Assembly (NCBI GenBank): GCA_030652345.1
Contig: JAUSAU010000090.1
Span: 1-5,332 of the forward strand
Length of the DNA stretch: 5,332 bases
Reading direction: 5' to 3'
Origin: Coriobacteriia bacterium
GTDB taxonomy: Bacteria > Actinomycetota > Coriobacteriia > Anaerosomatales > PALSA-660
Position 1 is the first letter of the stretch. The number at the start of each line of letters is the position of its first letter. The translations under genes were made by a program, and so were the position numbers. The notes below the pieces were generated by a model. That model was given only the letters and a program-made list of their open reading frames with translations. It had not been told where the DNA came from and ran no database searches. This document shows, piece after piece, positions 4,984 through 5,332 of the stretch.

Positions 4984-5332
4984 CTAGTGGCGACGACGCG
5001 GACCCCTGTCTCCGCCGCCGCCACCGCTGCTGCTGTGCGGGCGGTCACCGCGCGGACGGTCGCCCGAGGGGCGGTCGCCGGACGGCTTGCCGGAGCTGGG
5101 GGGAGCCTCGGGCTTGTCGATGCGGTCGAGGGAGACCTTGCCGCGCTCGTCGATGTCGATGATCTCGACGGCGACCTCGTCGCCGACGTTGAGGACGTCC
5201 TCGACCTTGTCCACGCGGCCCTTGGCGACCCGCGAGATGTGCAGCAGGCCGTCCTTGCCCGGGAACAGCTCGATGAACGCACCGAACGCCTGGATCGAGA
5301 CGACGCGGCCGGTGTACTTCTCGCCGATCTCC
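4984..5332 (-). CDS. pnp: Polynucleotide phosphorylase, C-terminal S1 domain and tail (runs off the right edge)
   Basis: PNPase degrades RNA 3'-to-5' by phosphorolysis and can also polymerise nucleoside diphosphates; it acts as a cytosolic trimer. The window holds the last 115 residues. Residues 2-71 are an S1 RNA-binding OB-fold, with GEKYTGRVVSIQAFGAFIEL, then PGKDGLLHIS (24-33), RVDKVEDVLNVGDEV (39-53) and IDERGKVSLDR (60-70), the typical PNPase wording. The RNase PH-like cores and KH domain lie outside. After the S1 domain comes a 44-residue low-complexity tail with three GDRP repeats (residues 84-98), a Ser/Gly run and a basic GPRRRH end. Such tails occur in actinobacterial PNPases and probably aid RNA binding; this is inference. 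The M16 peptidase gene downstream on the same strand is the usual neighbour. Another S1 protein (ribosomal S1, RNase R) is possible in principle, but the motif wording and gene order favour PNPase. Confidence 0.93.
   Translation of the reverse strand, partial: EIGEKYTGRVVSIQAFGAFIELFPGKDGLLHISRVAKGRVDKVEDVLNVGDEVAVEIIDIDERGKVSLDRIDKPEAPPSSGKPSGDRPSGDRPRGDRPHSSSGGGGGDRGPRRRH

Noticed and set aside
3615..5282. Longer form of the M16 peptidase starting inside pnp
   Set aside because: The added N-terminus is Ser/Arg/Thr-rich out-of-frame pnp sequence. The GTG at 4868 has a well-spaced GAGGAG and gives the family's normal N-terminus.

Overview
The window holds six protein genes, all on the minus strand, so they are read from the right edge to the left edge. 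In transcription order they are: the 3' end of pnp (polynucleotide phosphorylase), an M16-family zinc peptidase, dapB, a DapG-type aspartate kinase, dapA, and the 5' end of an RNase J gene that runs off the left edge. Nothing on the plus strand looks real. The long plus-strand open frames are mirror images of the minus-strand genes in GC-rich DNA.

Organism: the DNA is strongly GC-rich, with GTG starts and G/C at most third codon positions. From recalled gene orders, the series pnp, M16 peptidase, dapB ... dapA, RNase J is the conserved actinobacterial one (Streptomyces, Mycobacterium). In Bacillus and relatives, pnp, M16 peptidase ... asd, dapG, dapA, RNase J is the matching series. This window combines a DapG-like aspartate kinase with a high-GC actinobacterial-style order. 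My best inference is a deep-branching, non-sporulating actinobacterium such as a member of the Coriobacteriia, but the sequence alone does not prove this.

Layout: 4984-5332 is the PNPase C-terminal S1 domain and a Gly/Arg/Asp/Pro-rich tail. 4869-4983 is a spacer with a strong 11-bp GC-rich stem-loop. 3615-4868 is the M16 peptidase (GTG start). 2825-3601 is dapB, 13 nt after the peptidase stop. 1596-2828 is the aspartate kinase, whose GTG start overlaps the dapB stop (GTGA). 1431-1595 is a 165-nt leader with two inverted repeats and a possible promoter. 540-1430 is dapA. 458-539 is an 82-nt spacer with alternative small hairpins. 1-457 is the start of RNase J.

How the genes work together: aspartate kinase, DapA and DapB catalyse steps 1, 3 and 4 of the aspartate-to-diaminopimelate/lysine pathway, which feeds cell-wall cross-linking and protein synthesis. 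Step 2 (asd) is not in the window. The cluster is flanked by two RNA-decay exonucleases, PNPase (3'-to-5') and RNase J (5'-to-3' exo/endo). Residues at the lysine pocket of DapA suggest it is not feedback-inhibited by lysine. The aspartate kinase has two ACT domains resembling those of the diaminopimelate-sensitive Bacillus DapG, so control probably sits there. I see no mobile element, CRISPR array, RNA gene or exotic system. The interest lies in the compact gene order, the regulatory hairpins and the allosteric residues.
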